Shown: positions 1 through 8,881, numbered from the stretch's first letter. The stretch is 64,000 nucleotides of DNA from an uncultured Muribaculaceae bacterium (GCA_910579675.1 CAJTUF010000014.1:1-64000), one strand, 5' to 3'. Notes: generated by a model not told the origin, from the sequence alone. Numbers and translations are program-made.

Positions 1-3
1 GTG

Positions 4-35
4 CAAAGTTAAGGCGACTTTTTGGATTGTGCAAA
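4..35 (-). promoter_or_regulatory. Bacteroidetes-type promoter reading out of the window
   Basis: On the minus strand there is TTTG (35-32), exactly 20 bases, then TAACTTTG (11-4). This is a full match to the Bacteroidetes -33/-7 pattern TTTG-N20-TAnnTTTG. It points left, so the gene it serves lies outside the window, divergent from the sigma factor gene. Confidence 0.6.
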
Positions 36-253
36 TTCTCGGCAAAGAAAATTTTCTTGCATTTTCGCCGAAAATCGGTCCAACGCGCTGAATGTCTAAA
101 CAATAAGCCCCAAAATAAGGTTCATACGTTTAACCTTTGTTAACACTAACCGCCCCTGACATATCCCAAAACTCCCTTTTTCGGCCCTCCGACAAAAAAA
201 ATCCACAGCGCTTGTTGCAACTCCGGGGAATGGTGCGTATATTTGACAGAAAC

Positions 254-748
254 ATGAAACAAGCAGCAACAAATACAAGCATAGCCACCCGGTTTGAGGC
301 TCTCCGCCCCCGACTGAAAATGTGGGCAACGCGACTTCTCGGCAGCGACGAGGATGCCGATGATGCATTGCAGGATGCTTTTTTCAGGCTATGGCGCCAT
401 AAAGACAATATGCCCGCCACAGTCGAAGCCATGAGCATGACCGCCCTGCGGAGTGCCTGCATAGATTCATTGCGACGCCGCAAGATACGAATGGCCGAAC
501 CTATAGAAGAAGCGGAACGGCAGAGCAGCTCTCCCGCCGAGAGCATGGCCGACATGGCTGAAGATATAAAGGAACTCATCGAATCGCGTCTCGACGAGCG
601 CTCAAAAGAGATCTTACTTCTCCACGACTCCCTCGACTACGACTACGACGAGATAGCCCAACGGATGGGAATAACGGAAAGCCACGCCCGCGTGATATTG
701 TCGAGAGCCCGCAAAACAATACGCAATGCTTACCGGGAGCTCCGATGA
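254..748 (+). CDS. ECF-type RNA polymerase sigma factor
   Basis: A 164-residue protein with the two-domain layout of extracytoplasmic-function sigma-70 factors, which direct RNA polymerase to a small regulon. Region 2 is visible near residues 13-50 (alternating acidic and aromatic residues ending in DAFFRLWRHK). Region 4 covers about the last 55 residues, with LDERSKEILLLHDSL followed by a helix-turn-helix (YDEIAQRMGITESHARVILSRARK). I chose the ATG at 254. An in-frame ATG at 230 is possible, and the open frame extends to a TTG at 137 with non-conserved sequence. It is the first gene of a co-directional group with an anti-sigma-like membrane protein and three exported proteins, so it probably controls envelope genes. 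The stimulus is unknown. Confidence 0.88.
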   Translation: MKQAATNTSIATRFEALRPRLKMWATRLLGSDEDADDALQDAFFRLWRHKDNMPATVEAMSMTALRSACIDSLRRRKIRMAEPIEEAERQSSSPAESMADMAEDIKELIESRLDERSKEILLLHDSLDYDYDEIAQRMGITESHARVILSRARKTIRNAYRELR

Positions 749-800
749 CACCTTAATATATAAAGAAAAAACTCTCAACTCACCTCTCAAATCTTCCACA

Positions 801-1259
801 ATGACACGAAACGAACATATACACTTTCTTATAGAGCGCTACTTCGAGGCTACCGCCACTCCCTCCGAAGAAAGGGAGCTCAAGCATATTCTCGCCGATT
901 CCACCATCGACGCCACTCCCGAAGTGGAAGAAGCCAGGGCTGTGATGGGCTATACCGCCATCAGCAAAGCCGTAGCCACCCCTCCCCGCCGGCGAAACCG
1001 TGTCCCGCGGCTGATAAGTATTGCGGCTTCAATAGCTCTGGTAGCATTCACATCTGTCACTCTCGTAAAGTTAATGACCAACAATCACGACGCCGACACT
1101 GCCACCATTTATGCCAACGGTATGGTGATCGAATCGACCGACCAAGCCATGAGCATGATGCAATCGCAGCTCAAGGCTATGGGGCAGGCCACCGAGGCCT
1201 CCGAAGCCGCAGGGATATTCAATGCTCTTGAAGCCATGCGCACCACCGACCACAACTGA
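801..1259 (+). CDS. small single-pass membrane protein, anti-sigma-like
   Basis: A 152-residue protein that starts about 50 bases after the sigma factor. The N-terminal ~65 residues are cytoplasmic-looking and acidic (HFLIERYFEATATPSEERE), a pattern common in small anti-sigma proteins of Bacteroidales. A basic RRRNR stretch then precedes one hydrophobic segment at about residues 70-91, followed by a ~60-residue tail. The ATG at 801 is preferred because the upstream extension of the frame overlaps the sigma gene and looks non-coding. Gene order, size and topology suggest it holds the sigma factor at the membrane. No FecR periplasmic domain is recognisable, and I cannot name a family from sequence alone. 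Confidence 0.65.
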   Translation: MTRNEHIHFLIERYFEATATPSEERELKHILADSTIDATPEVEEARAVMGYTAISKAVATPPRRRNRVPRLISIAASIALVAFTSVTLVKLMTNNHDADTATIYANGMVIESTDQAMSMMQSQLKAMGQATEASEAAGIFNALEAMRTTDHN

Positions 1260-1279
1260 ATCATATCACCAATCATAAC

Positions 1280-1738
1280 ATGAAAGCCAAAAATCTACTA
1301 ATCCTGGCAATAGCGATAATGGCCGTGGCCCTGAGCGCAAACGCCCAGACCCCAACGGCTCTCGCAAAATTGTTTGACGGCCCCTATCAGAACAACAAAG
1401 CGGCCACCGAGCTCATCATCACAGGCTCGCCTCTCAAACCCTACTCACTATCGTCGTTCCACTCCCTTGGAGTGAAAGATGATCCGGCGCTCGCCCTACC
1501 GCTCGAACAGGCTGTGAAAAGCGACGGCGCCAAAGCTCTGTGGAAGGAGACCGTCAGCAAAGGCGGTCGACTCGAATCGGGAGTGTACGAGCTCCCGTCG
1601 GAGAACCTTATCAGGCGTCGCTACATCCTATATCTCAATGGATTTATAGGCGGTCGAAACGAGGCGATAGTGATCTATCTCGAAGGCAGGGCAACCCCTG
1701 AGAAAATAAAGAAACTAATCAAAGAAATGACAGAGTGA
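1280..1738 (+). CDS. small secreted protein of unknown function
   Basis: A 152-residue product with a clear signal peptide: Lys-Ala-Lys, a long hydrophobic run, then a cut site after SANA. The mature part is about 130 residues, ends with a lysine-rich helix (KIKKLIKEMTE), and contains a central LIRRRYILYLNGFIGG stretch that looks like beta strands. Position in the sigma cassette suggests envelope or stress regulation. It resembles small DUF proteins found beside ECF sigma genes in Bacteroidales, but I cannot assign the family with confidence. It starts 20 bases after the previous gene, so the two are probably cotranscribed. Confidence 0.75.
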   Translation: MKAKNLLILAIAIMAVALSANAQTPTALAKLFDGPYQNNKAATELIITGSPLKPYSLSSFHSLGVKDDPALALPLEQAVKSDGAKALWKETVSKGGRLESGVYELPSENLIRRRYILYLNGFIGGRNEAIVIYLEGRATPEKIKKLIKEMTE

Positions 1739-1791
1739 GACCCGCCTCAACATCTACCACCAACACAAACCCTACGCCAAATCATCACATC

Positions 1792-2688
1792 ATGAATATC
1801 AAACGCATCATAACCGCCACCGCACTCACTTTAGCGATGGCTGCAACTGCCGGAGCGCAAACAGAAGTCACCGACACTATAGCCGACTTCACTGATGTAT
1901 CGACCGTGACCATCGTAAAAAGTAAAGACGGCACACAAACTGTGACAATAATATCCGAAACCGCACCCGACAGAAAAATCGACTACACCTATACCATCGC
2001 CGGAGAATCTGGCACAACAACCTTTATCGACAGCGAAAATCCAGGCCGTTGGAACATCAACAAGCTTTTTCCCCCTAAAAAGAGCCGTACCAACAATAGC
2101 TATGTACAGACACAAGCCTTCAGGGGCTTATATGCCGGCGGCCTCATTCCAGTTGGCAACCATGGAGCAATCACAGGCGGATGGGAAATAGGTATAAACA
2201 ACATCATGGCGGTGGAATGGAGCGCGGGGCGGCACCTCCCCTCTGTACGCATCGGCGCTGGTCTCGGCTGGGAAATACAGACTGTAGGCCACCATCAGGC
2301 TCTGCAGGTCAGCAACGGAGCTCTATCGGTAATAAGCCTTCCCGACGAATGTCATGACATAAAAAGCAGCATAAAACAGTTTCACCTCACAGTGCCTCTC
2401 ACTCTGCATCTGCCTTTCGGCAGCAGCTTTGGCCTTAGCCTCAGCGGAGAGCTTCATCTCAACACATATACCACCGCATCTTCATCGTGGACTGATTCAG
2501 GCAACACCAAGGTGACCCACAGCTTCAAAGGTCTCCACCAGAAGACTGCCACAGTTGACCTCACCGCATTCCTCGGATGGCGTAACGCCGGAGGGGTGTA
2601 TGTCACCTACTCGCCCATGGACCGATGGAAAAAAGGCTACGGCCCGCAATACAAGACCATCGCCGTAGGTGCATCTCTTAACTTCTAA
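1792..2688 (+). CDS. putative outer-membrane beta-barrel protein
   Basis: A 298-residue protein with a signal peptide ending at AGAQ. A threonine/valine-rich N-terminal segment (about residues 20-80) is followed by amphipathic beta strands with many aromatic and glycine residues, and the protein ends in a C-terminal phenylalanine (GASLNF), the usual signature of outer-membrane barrels. The ATG at 1792 is the start because it directly precedes the signal peptide. The longer frame from GTG 1735 adds a non-conserved 19-residue leader. It resembles the next gene in layout, and the pair looks like an old duplication. Substrate and role are unknown. Confidence 0.72.
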   Translation: MNIKRIITATALTLAMAATAGAQTEVTDTIADFTDVSTVTIVKSKDGTQTVTIISETAPDRKIDYTYTIAGESGTTTFIDSENPGRWNINKLFPPKKSRTNNSYVQTQAFRGLYAGGLIPVGNHGAITGGWEIGINNIMAVEWSAGRHLPSVRIGAGLGWEIQTVGHHQALQVSNGALSVISLPDECHDIKSSIKQFHLTVPLTLHLPFGSSFGLSLSGELHLNTYTTASSSWTDSGNTKVTHSFKGLHQKTATVDLTAFLGWRNAGGVYVTYSPMDRWKKGYGPQYKTIAVGASLNF

Positions 2689-2709
2689 CCATTCATCAAC
2701 TCTACAGAA

Positions 2710-3591
2710 ATGACACGCATAATAGCTACAATAGCAGCCGCAATACTGACAGCAATGTCGGTCTACGCCCAGGAAAATACCGACACCACCACCACTTCCT
2801 CAAAGAGGGCAGTGATCTACGAGTTGACCGACGGCTCTACCGTGGTGGAAGTGACCGACGCCAATGGCGTGATGACCCGCACTCCTCTTTCGAACAACAA
2901 TACTGAAGACGTGGACTATATCAGCATCAAATCGTTAAGGATACCCAACCACATAAGCATGGGGTCGAAATACTCACGCTGGGACCTGAAGTGTGGAGGA
3001 TTCAACTTCGGATGGAACTTCGCTCCCGGACATCCCGGCAATATGCCTGTCGAGGCAGGCAAGTCGTTTGAGATAGGTTGGTTTGAGCTGATCGGCGTAG
3101 AATATAAAGCAGGGCCTACAACTTCGTTCAACCTCGGTTTCGGCATGGACTGGCGCAACTACAAGATCTCCACCCCCGACTACCGCTTCGTCGGTTCGGC
3201 TACAGGAGGTGTAGAGATGACTCCATATCCCGAAGGATCCACCCCACGCAACTCGCGCATCAAGATATTCACCCTATCGATGCCGCTGATGATCAAGCAG
3301 AAAATGCCATTCCGCCTCTTTGGATCACAGCAATGGCTCGCTGTGGGCGCATCGCTCGGCTATTCGCCCCACGGATCGATCCTCACCCGCTGGAGCGACG
3401 AATCGGGCCACAAGGTCAAACAGAGCAACAGCAAGATAGGACATCGCCGCTGGAGCTACGAACTCATCGGCATGGCCGGCATATCGTCGCAAGTAGCGGT
3501 GTACCTCCGCTACCAGCCCATGAGTGTGCTCAGCGGAGCTGGGCAGCCCGACTTCAAGAGCCTCTCGACCGGACTGATATTCTTTTACTGA
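2710..3591 (+). CDS. putative outer-membrane beta-barrel protein, related to its neighbour
   Basis: A 293-residue exported protein with a signal peptide ending near VYAQ. The N-terminal ~60 residues contain a short Val/Thr-rich repeat-like stretch. Strands alternating hydrophobic and polar residues follow, including NFGWNFAPG, FNLGFGMDW and WLAVGASLGY, and the last residue is aromatic (LIFFY). It shares order and spacing with the gene before it and is the last gene of the sigma cassette. The following 109 bases separate it from dnaE and hold a promoter and a hairpin. Confidence 0.72.
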   Translation: MTRIIATIAAAILTAMSVYAQENTDTTTTSSKRAVIYELTDGSTVVEVTDANGVMTRTPLSNNNTEDVDYISIKSLRIPNHISMGSKYSRWDLKCGGFNFGWNFAPGHPGNMPVEAGKSFEIGWFELIGVEYKAGPTTSFNLGFGMDWRNYKISTPDYRFVGSATGGVEMTPYPEGSTPRNSRIKIFTLSMPLMIKQKMPFRLFGSQQWLAVGASLGYSPHGSILTRWSDESGHKVKQSNSKIGHRRWSYELIGMAGISSQVAVYLRYQPMSVLSGAGQPDFKSLSTGLIFFY

Positions 3592-3633
3592 CAAGAGTTA
3601 TCAACAATACTCGCCCGAGTCAGGAAAATTTAC

Positions 3634-3641
3634 TAATTTTG
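3634..3641 (+). promoter_or_regulatory. -7 box of a probable dnaE promoter
   Basis: TAATTTTG matches TAnnTTTG. No TTTG is found at the ideal 20-base distance upstream, so only the -7 element is supported. It lies 60 bases upstream of dnaE and 2 bases before a perfect hairpin. Confidence 0.45.
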
Positions 3642-3642
3642 G

Positions 3643-3675
3643 GGTCGGCAATCGCCAGCAGTGCGATTGCCGACC
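3643..3675 (+). other. perfect inverted repeat in the dnaE leader
   Basis: GGTCGGCAATCGC (3643-3655) pairs perfectly with GCGATTGCCGACC (3663-3675) around a 7-base loop. No T tract follows, so it is not a standard terminator for the barrel gene. If the adjacent -7 box is used, transcription starts within or just before the left arm and the hairpin forms the very 5' end of the dnaE mRNA. Confidence 0.7.
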
Positions 3676-3700
3676 TTAATATCTCCCCACCGACCCTGAA

Positions 3701-6700
3701 ATGACTCCATTTGTTCATCTACACGTACATACGCAATACTCGCTCCTCGATGGCCAGGCCTCGATAGGCAATCTCATCGACAAGGCGATAGCCGACGGTA
3801 TGCCCGGAATGGCCATCACCGACCATGGCAATATGTTTGGCATCAAGGAGTTTTTCAACACCGTCAATAAGAAAAACGGTAAGACCAAAGGAGCCATCAA
3901 GGATGCCGAAGCTCGTGCTGCCGAAGCCCGCGCCGCCGGCGATGAGGCTGCCGCAGCCGAAGCAGAGGCCGAGGCCGCCAAGCTGCGCAAGAAAATCTTC
4001 AAGCCCATATTTGGCTGCGAGATGTATGTGGCCAATAAAGATCTGCATGAGCAGACCGACAAGCGCGACACCGGCCGCCACCTCATAGTGCTCGCCAAAA
4101 ATCAGACCGGCTACAAAAATCTTATCAAGCTCGTCAGTCAAGGCTTCACCGAAGGGTTTTACTCCCATCCACGCACCGACAAGCAGCAACTCGCGGCCCA
4201 TCGCGAAGGACTCATCATTGCCTCGGCATGTCTCGGCGGCGAGCTGCCACGACTCATCTCCGCAGGCGAGACAGAGGCCGCATGGGAAGCGGCCCGCTGG
4301 TGGAAAGAAACCTTCGGCGACGACTATTATCTCGAACTCCAGCGCCACCGCACCACCGATCCACTCGGCCCCCGCGAGGTGTATGAAATGCAGAAAACAG
4401 TCAATGCCGAACTGATCAAGATGGCACGCGAGCTCGACATCAAGCTCATCGCCACCAACGACGTGCACTTTGTCAACGCCGACGACGCCGAGGCCCACGA
4501 CCGACTTATATGTATCTCGACCGGATCGTACTTCACCGACGAGAAGCGGATGCACTACACCAAGCAGGAATGGATGAAGACCACCGCCGAGATGAACGAG
4601 CTCTTCGCCGACCTGCCCGAAGCATTGTCTAACACCCTCGAGATACTCGACAAAGTAGAGACCTACTCCATCGACCACGGCCCGATCATGCCATTTTTCG
4701 AGATTCCGGCCGAGTTTGGATCGGAAGAGGAATACCGCAACCGTCTCACCGAAGAGGATCTCTTCAACGAATTTACCCGCGACGAAAACGGCAATGTGGT
4801 GATGAGCGACGACGATGCCCGCAAGAAAATCGACAAACTCGGAGGCTACGACAAGCTCTACCGCATCAAATTCGAGGCCGACTATCTGTCGAAACTCGCC
4901 TACGAAGGTGCTGAGAGGCGCTATGGCTCCCCACTGACGCCCGAGCTCCAGGAGCGTATCAAGTTTGAGCTCCATATCATGAAGACCATGGGCTTCCCGG
5001 GCTACTTCCTCATTGTCCAGGACTTTATCAACGTGGCCCGACACAAGCTCGGAGTGAGCGTGGGTCCCGGTCGTGGATCGGCGGCAGGAAGTTGCGTGGC
5101 CTACTGTCTCGGCATCACTCAGATCGACCCCATAAAATACGACCTCCTCTTCGAGCGCTTTCTCAACCCCGACCGCATCTCTCTCCCTGATATCGATATC
5201 GACTTCGACGATGACGGCCGCGCCATTGTGCTCCGCTATGTGACCCAGAAGTATGGCGAGGAGAAGGTGGCTCATATCATCACCTATGGCACAATGGCAG
5301 CCAAAAGCGCCATCAAGGATGTGGCCCGTGTTGAGCAGCTGCCCCTGAGCGAGAGCGACCGACTGACCAAGCTCATCCCCAAGCGCATGCCGCAGGTCAA
5401 CGGCAAGGAGCTGAAGCCCACACTGAGCAACATATATCAGTATGTGCCCGAATTCGACGCCGAGCTGAAGAGCCAGAACCCCCTTATACGCGAAACCCTC
5501 AAATATGCCAAGGAGCTCGAAGGCAATATGCGCAACACGGGCGTACACGCCTGCGGTGTCATCATTTGCCGTGACGCCATCACCGACTGGGTGCCCGTAT
5601 CGACCGCCATCGACAAGGCATCGGGCGACAAAGACAAGATCATTGTCACCCAATACGAAGGCTCGGTGATCGAGGAGACCGGCCTGATCAAGATGGACTT
5701 TCTCGGCCTCAAGACCCTCTCGATACTCAAGGAGGCCGTGGCCAATATCAAGCGCACCCGAGGCATCGACATCGACACCGACACCATACCCATCGACGAC
5801 AAAAATACCTACCAGCTCTACTGCGAAGGCCGCACCACCGGCACCTTCCAGTTTGAGTCGGCGGGTATGCAGAAATACTTGCGCGAGCTACAGCCCTCGA
5901 CCTTTGAGGATCTTATAGCCATGAATGCCCTCTATCGCCCGGGCCCTATGGACTATATCCCCGACTTCATTGCCCGAAAGCATGGCCGAAGCCCCATAGT
6001 CTACGATATCCCTGAGATGGAGACCTACCTCAAAGACACCTACGGAGTGACGGTGTATCAGGAGCAGGTCATGCTGCTGTCGCGCCTGCTTGCCAATTTC
6101 ACCAGAGGCGAGAGCGACACCCTGCGTAAAGCTATGGGTAAGAAGCTCATCGACAAGATGCAGGCCCTCAAAGCCAAATTCCTCTCGGGCGGACAGGCCA
6201 ACGGCCACGACCCCAAGGTGCTCGAAAAAATCTGGGCCGACTGGGAAAAATTTGCTTCCTACGCCTTCAACAAGAGCCATGCAACCTGCTACTCATGGGT
6301 AGCCTACCAGACCGCATTTCTCAAAGCCAACTATCCGGCAGAGTATATGGCGGCAGTGCTCACCCGCAACATGAGCGACACCACCAAGCTCACCGGATTC
6401 ATGGAGGAATGCAAGAAGATGCACATCCCGGTCAAAGGTCCCGACGTCAACGAGTCGTTTGTATCGTTTGGTGTCAACAGCAAGGGCGACATCCGCTTCG
6501 GTCTCGCCGCCATCAAAGGCGTAGGCGAGAGCGTTGTCAACGAAATAATCAAGGCCCGAGACGAAGGGGGGGCCTTCAAGAGCATCTACGACTTTGTGGA
6601 GCGGGTGCCTATGACAGCCCTCAACCGGCGCATCTTCGACTCGCTCGCCCTCGCCGGCGCTTTCGACTGCTTCGGGCCCGACATCAGGCGCGAGACTTTC

Positions 6701-7555
6701 TTCACCACTATGCCCAAAGGCGAGACATTCTCGGAAGCCATCATACGCTACGGACAGCTGTTCCAATCCGACCGCCAGACACAGAGCATGAGCCTCTTCG
6801 GCGACGACGACGCAGCAATGTCGACAGCCGGACGCCCCCAGATACCGGTATCCACACCCTGGACCGACGCCTACCGCCTTGATCAGGAGCGCGATCTGGT
6901 GGGACTCTACCTCTCGGCCCATCCCCTCGACCCATACTACATGGATCTCAATTTCGGCTGCATCCCTCTGCGTCACTTCAGCGATGAAGACGCCGTACAG
7001 ACCGAGGGCATGCCGATGTCGTTTGGCGGTATGGTGGTGAAATTCGACAAAGCCACCACACGCAAGGGCGAGCCTTTCGGGCGCATCAAAGTGGAAGACT
7101 TCACAGGAGTACATGAATTTGCTCTCTTCGGCCGCGACTACTACACCTACGCCCCCTATTGCGAAGTTGGCACCAAGCTCCTCATCCGAGGCAGCTATGG
7201 GCGGCGTTTCAATTCGCCCGAACTGCGGTTTAACATCAGTTCGATCCAGCCGCTCGAAGATGTGAGAGGCAAGCTCTGCAGCGGTCTCACCCTCCGCCTC
7301 GCCCCCGAGCAGCTCGACGACACCCTCCATGGCATCATAGCCGACGCCATCAGGAAAGGGGGACAGCGCACCGACACTTCCACCGCCAGCGATACCGCCA
7401 CAACGGCAGGCACACTGACCGTCAAGCTCCTCGAGCCCCGCAGCCGCCGCTGGCTCACCCTCACAAGCCAGCAACGCATCATCTTGTCGCGACAGCTCAC
7501 CGACACTCTCAAGGAGATGGAGGTGGAATACAGCGTCGACACCAACCCACTCTGA
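3701..7555 (+). CDS. dnaE: DNA polymerase III alpha subunit
   Basis: The replicative polymerase catalytic subunit, 1284 residues. The PHP domain opens with HLHVH (residues 6-10) and ITDHGN near 39. The polymerase core carries the catalytic aspartates in PDIDIDF near residue 496, and GPGRGSAAGS lies before it. A helix-hairpin-helix region and an OB-fold region (about 1040-1130, FGGMVVKFDKATTRKGEPFG) follow. Between the PHP motifs, residues ~65-100 form an Ala/Glu-rich charged helix. As I recall, Bacteroides DnaE also has a charged helical insertion here, so this is a lineage feature, although this copy is unusually alanine-rich. The ATG at 3701 fits family starts. It is followed after 70 bases by thioredoxin. 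Confidence 0.97.
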   Translation: MTPFVHLHVHTQYSLLDGQASIGNLIDKAIADGMPGMAITDHGNMFGIKEFFNTVNKKNGKTKGAIKDAEARAAEARAAGDEAAAAEAEAEAAKLRKKIFKPIFGCEMYVANKDLHEQTDKRDTGRHLIVLAKNQTGYKNLIKLVSQGFTEGFYSHPRTDKQQLAAHREGLIIASACLGGELPRLISAGETEAAWEAARWWKETFGDDYYLELQRHRTTDPLGPREVYEMQKTVNAELIKMARELDIKLIATNDVHFVNADDAEAHDRLICISTGSYFTDEKRMHYTKQEWMKTTAEMNELFADLPEALSNTLEILDKVETYSIDHGPIMPFFEIPAEFGSEEEYRNRLTEEDLFNEFTRDENGNVVMSDDDARKKIDKLGGYDKLYRIKFEADYLSKLAYEGAERRYGSPLTPELQERIKFELHIMKTMGFPGYFLIVQDFINVARHKLGVSVGPGRGSAAGSCVAYCLGITQIDPIKYDLLFERFLNPDRISLPDIDIDFDDDGRAIVLRYVTQKYGEEKVAHIITYGTMAAKSAIKDVARVEQLPLSESDRLTKLIPKRMPQVNGKELKPTLSNIYQYVPEFDAELKSQNPLIRETLKYAKELEGNMRNTGVHACGVIICRDAITDWVPVSTAIDKASGDKDKIIVTQYEGSVIEETGLIKMDFLGLKTLSILKEAVANIKRTRGIDIDTDTIPIDDKNTYQLYCEGRTTGTFQFESAGMQKYLRELQPSTFEDLIAMNALYRPGPMDYIPDFIARKHGRSPIVYDIPEMETYLKDTYGVTVYQEQVMLLSRLLANFTRGESDTLRKAMGKKLIDKMQALKAKFLSGGQANGHDPKVLEKIWADWEKFASYAFNKSHATCYSWVAYQTAFLKANYPAEYMAAVLTRNMSDTTKLTGFMEECKKMHIPVKGPDVNESFVSFGVNSKGDIRFGLAAIKGVGESVVNEIIKARDEGGAFKSIYDFVERVPMTALNRRIFDSLALAGAFDCFGPDIRRETFFTTMPKGETFSEAIIRYGQLFQSDRQTQSMSLFGDDDAAMSTAGRPQIPVSTPWTDAYRLDQERDLVGLYLSAHPLDPYYMDLNFGCIPLRHFSDEDAVQTEGMPMSFGGMVVKFDKATTRKGEPFGRIKVEDFTGVHEFALFGRDYYTYAPYCEVGTKLLIRGSYGRRFNSPELRFNISSIQPLEDVRGKLCSGLTLRLAPEQLDDTLHGIIADAIRKGGQRTDTSTASDTATTAGTLTVKLLEPRSRRWLTLTSQQRIILSRQLTDTLKEMEVEYSVDTNPL

Positions 7556-7625
7556 TCCCTCTACTCACCCCCCAATCACCGTCAACAATACAATCATCAT
7601 AACCCTCAACCCATCTTAAATCAAA

Positions 7626-7955
7626 ATGGCAATTGAATTTACCGACGCCTCAGTAAAAGAGGCCATCGAATCAGGCAAACCCGTAGTGATCGACTTCTGG
7701 GCCACATGGTGCGGCCCCTGCATGGGCATGGCCCCCGTCTACGGCCAGCTCGCCGACGAATATGCCGGCAAAGAGATCGTGATCGGCAAGTACAACATCG
7801 ACGAGCAGACCGACCTCGCCACCGAGTGCCGCATCATGTCAATCCCCACCATCCTCTTCTTCAAGGATGGCAAGCAGGTTAAAGACCTTCGTCTTGCAGG
7901 CTCGCAAAACATCGACACCCTCCGCACCAACGTAGAGAAGCTCCTCGCCCTCTAA
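7626..7955 (+). CDS. trxA: thioredoxin
   Basis: A 109-residue cytoplasmic thioredoxin, the usual size of TrxA. The active site WCGPC lies at residues 28-32 after FWAT, and the cis-proline loop is SIPT. No signal peptide is present. It reduces protein disulfides and donates electrons to enzymes such as ribonucleotide reductase and peroxiredoxins. It lies 70 bases after dnaE on the same strand, an order I also recall for other Bacteroidales. A strong inverted repeat follows it and probably ends the transcript. Confidence 0.95.
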   Translation: MAIEFTDASVKEAIESGKPVVIDFWATWCGPCMGMAPVYGQLADEYAGKEIVIGKYNIDEQTDLATECRIMSIPTILFFKDGKQVKDLRLAGSQNIDTLRTNVEKLLAL

Positions 7956-7983
7956 TCACCCAACAGAGTATCTACGCAACACC

Positions 7984-8030
7984 CTGAGCCGGGCAGTAGC
8001 GACATAAGCTGTCGCTGCCGCCCGGCTCAG
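7984..8030 (+). terminator. hairpin after thioredoxin
   Basis: CTGAGCCGGGC (7984-7994) pairs with GCCCGGCTCAG (8020-8030), and an inner AGCGACA/TGTCGCT stem extends it. The T tract is poor (TTATCT). It is the likely end of the dnaE-trxA transcript. Confidence 0.65.
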
Positions 8031-8146
8031 TTATCTCCGCACTCTTGCGCCCTCTCTTGATCCATTTTTCGTCACAGAACAATAGAGACAAGGTTAGAGC
8101 AAAAAACAGAGCCCAGTCAAGATAAAGCCCCAGCCTCACATATCCG

Positions 8147-8794
8147 TCAACCTCGATTATCGGCCAAGCAAAAAAGCAATCTTTTCGAGCGCTTTGTCAT
8201 TGCAAAGTTGCTGCCATCCGATGGTTTCACCCTTATATCATGACGCTCCGATGAAGCAATCAGAGTTCCCGACGCTGATGGTGGCCAGACTCTCATATTT
8301 GCAGAAGATGCCCGCAACCCGAATCTTGAGGTGTCATTTATTAGAAGTATCCCCTCACGCCCACTCACTTTCTTCATTGAATGTAAGTACCGGTCCATTT
8401 TTATATCATCGGCCTTGATAAATTCCTTGAGAATATTTATACGGGTGGTGTAACTTTGGATAGTCTTTTTTCTATCCATTTTTCCGACAAATGTAAGGTA
8501 ATTCTCAAATAAACTTACAATTGTGGGGTAGGTCCTGATTTCCTCAGGAGTGCCGAAAGGGCTCCATCCTTCGGCCAATTTTGCCATTATCCGGGTGCTC
8601 AGAAGGGCCACGAACTGCTGCCGGGCGCGCCCTTTCAGGTGCCGGGGCACTGTGTATTTTTTACGCTTTTTCTCCCCGGTCACCTTGTCCCGGACATAAA
8701 AATCTATGTAAGAAATCCGGGCTCCATCGTGGAACACCGGAGGGGTAAAACCGAGCACTTCATAGAAGCAGCTCGAGGTGTGGGCTGAGCACAT
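8147..8794 (-). pseudogene. tyrosine recombinase remnant: N-terminal part only
   Basis: The first ~130 residues resemble the arm-binding and SAM-like core-binding domains of Bacteroidales phage-type integrases: a TPPVFHDG and ISYIDFYV opening, a lysine-rich segment, then YPTIVSLFENYLTF and QSYTTRINILKEF. No catalytic domain is present. The R, HxxR and Tyr motifs cannot be found, and the residues after about 130 (position ~8406) no longer look like an integrase except a weak IRVKPSDG. The remnant starts 135 bases from the 3' end of tRNA-Glu and reads away from it, the usual arrangement of an element integrated at a tRNA gene. I read it as the scar of a lost or decayed element. A small functional DNA-binding protein is a less likely alternative. 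Confidence 0.7.
8157..8405 (-). pseudogene. unidentified gene relic in another frame, broken by three TGA codons
   Basis: In the minus-strand frame offset from the integrase, the sequence from 8405 to the TAA at 8157-8159 reads as a plausible globular protein of about 80 residues (for example LKIRVAGIFCKYESLA and NDKALEKIAFLLGR). It is interrupted by exactly three stops, all TGA, at 8355-8357, 8334-8336 and 8238-8240. It begins where the integrase similarity stops. I do not recognise the family. The integrase frame through this stretch is therefore probably a chance reading. Chance protein-likeness of this second frame is also possible. Confidence 0.35.
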
Positions 8795-8881
8795 TTTTTT
8801 TACATTTTTCCCGCTCGGTCACGTAAAAAATGCTGGTCTTATTCTCTATTTCGTCCCGGTAGCGTCCCTGCTTAAACCGGC

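Noticed and set aside
3719..5653. 644-residue open frame antisense to dnaE
   Set aside because: A shadow of the strongly biased dnaE codons. It has no start context or family motif and lies entirely inside a certain gene.
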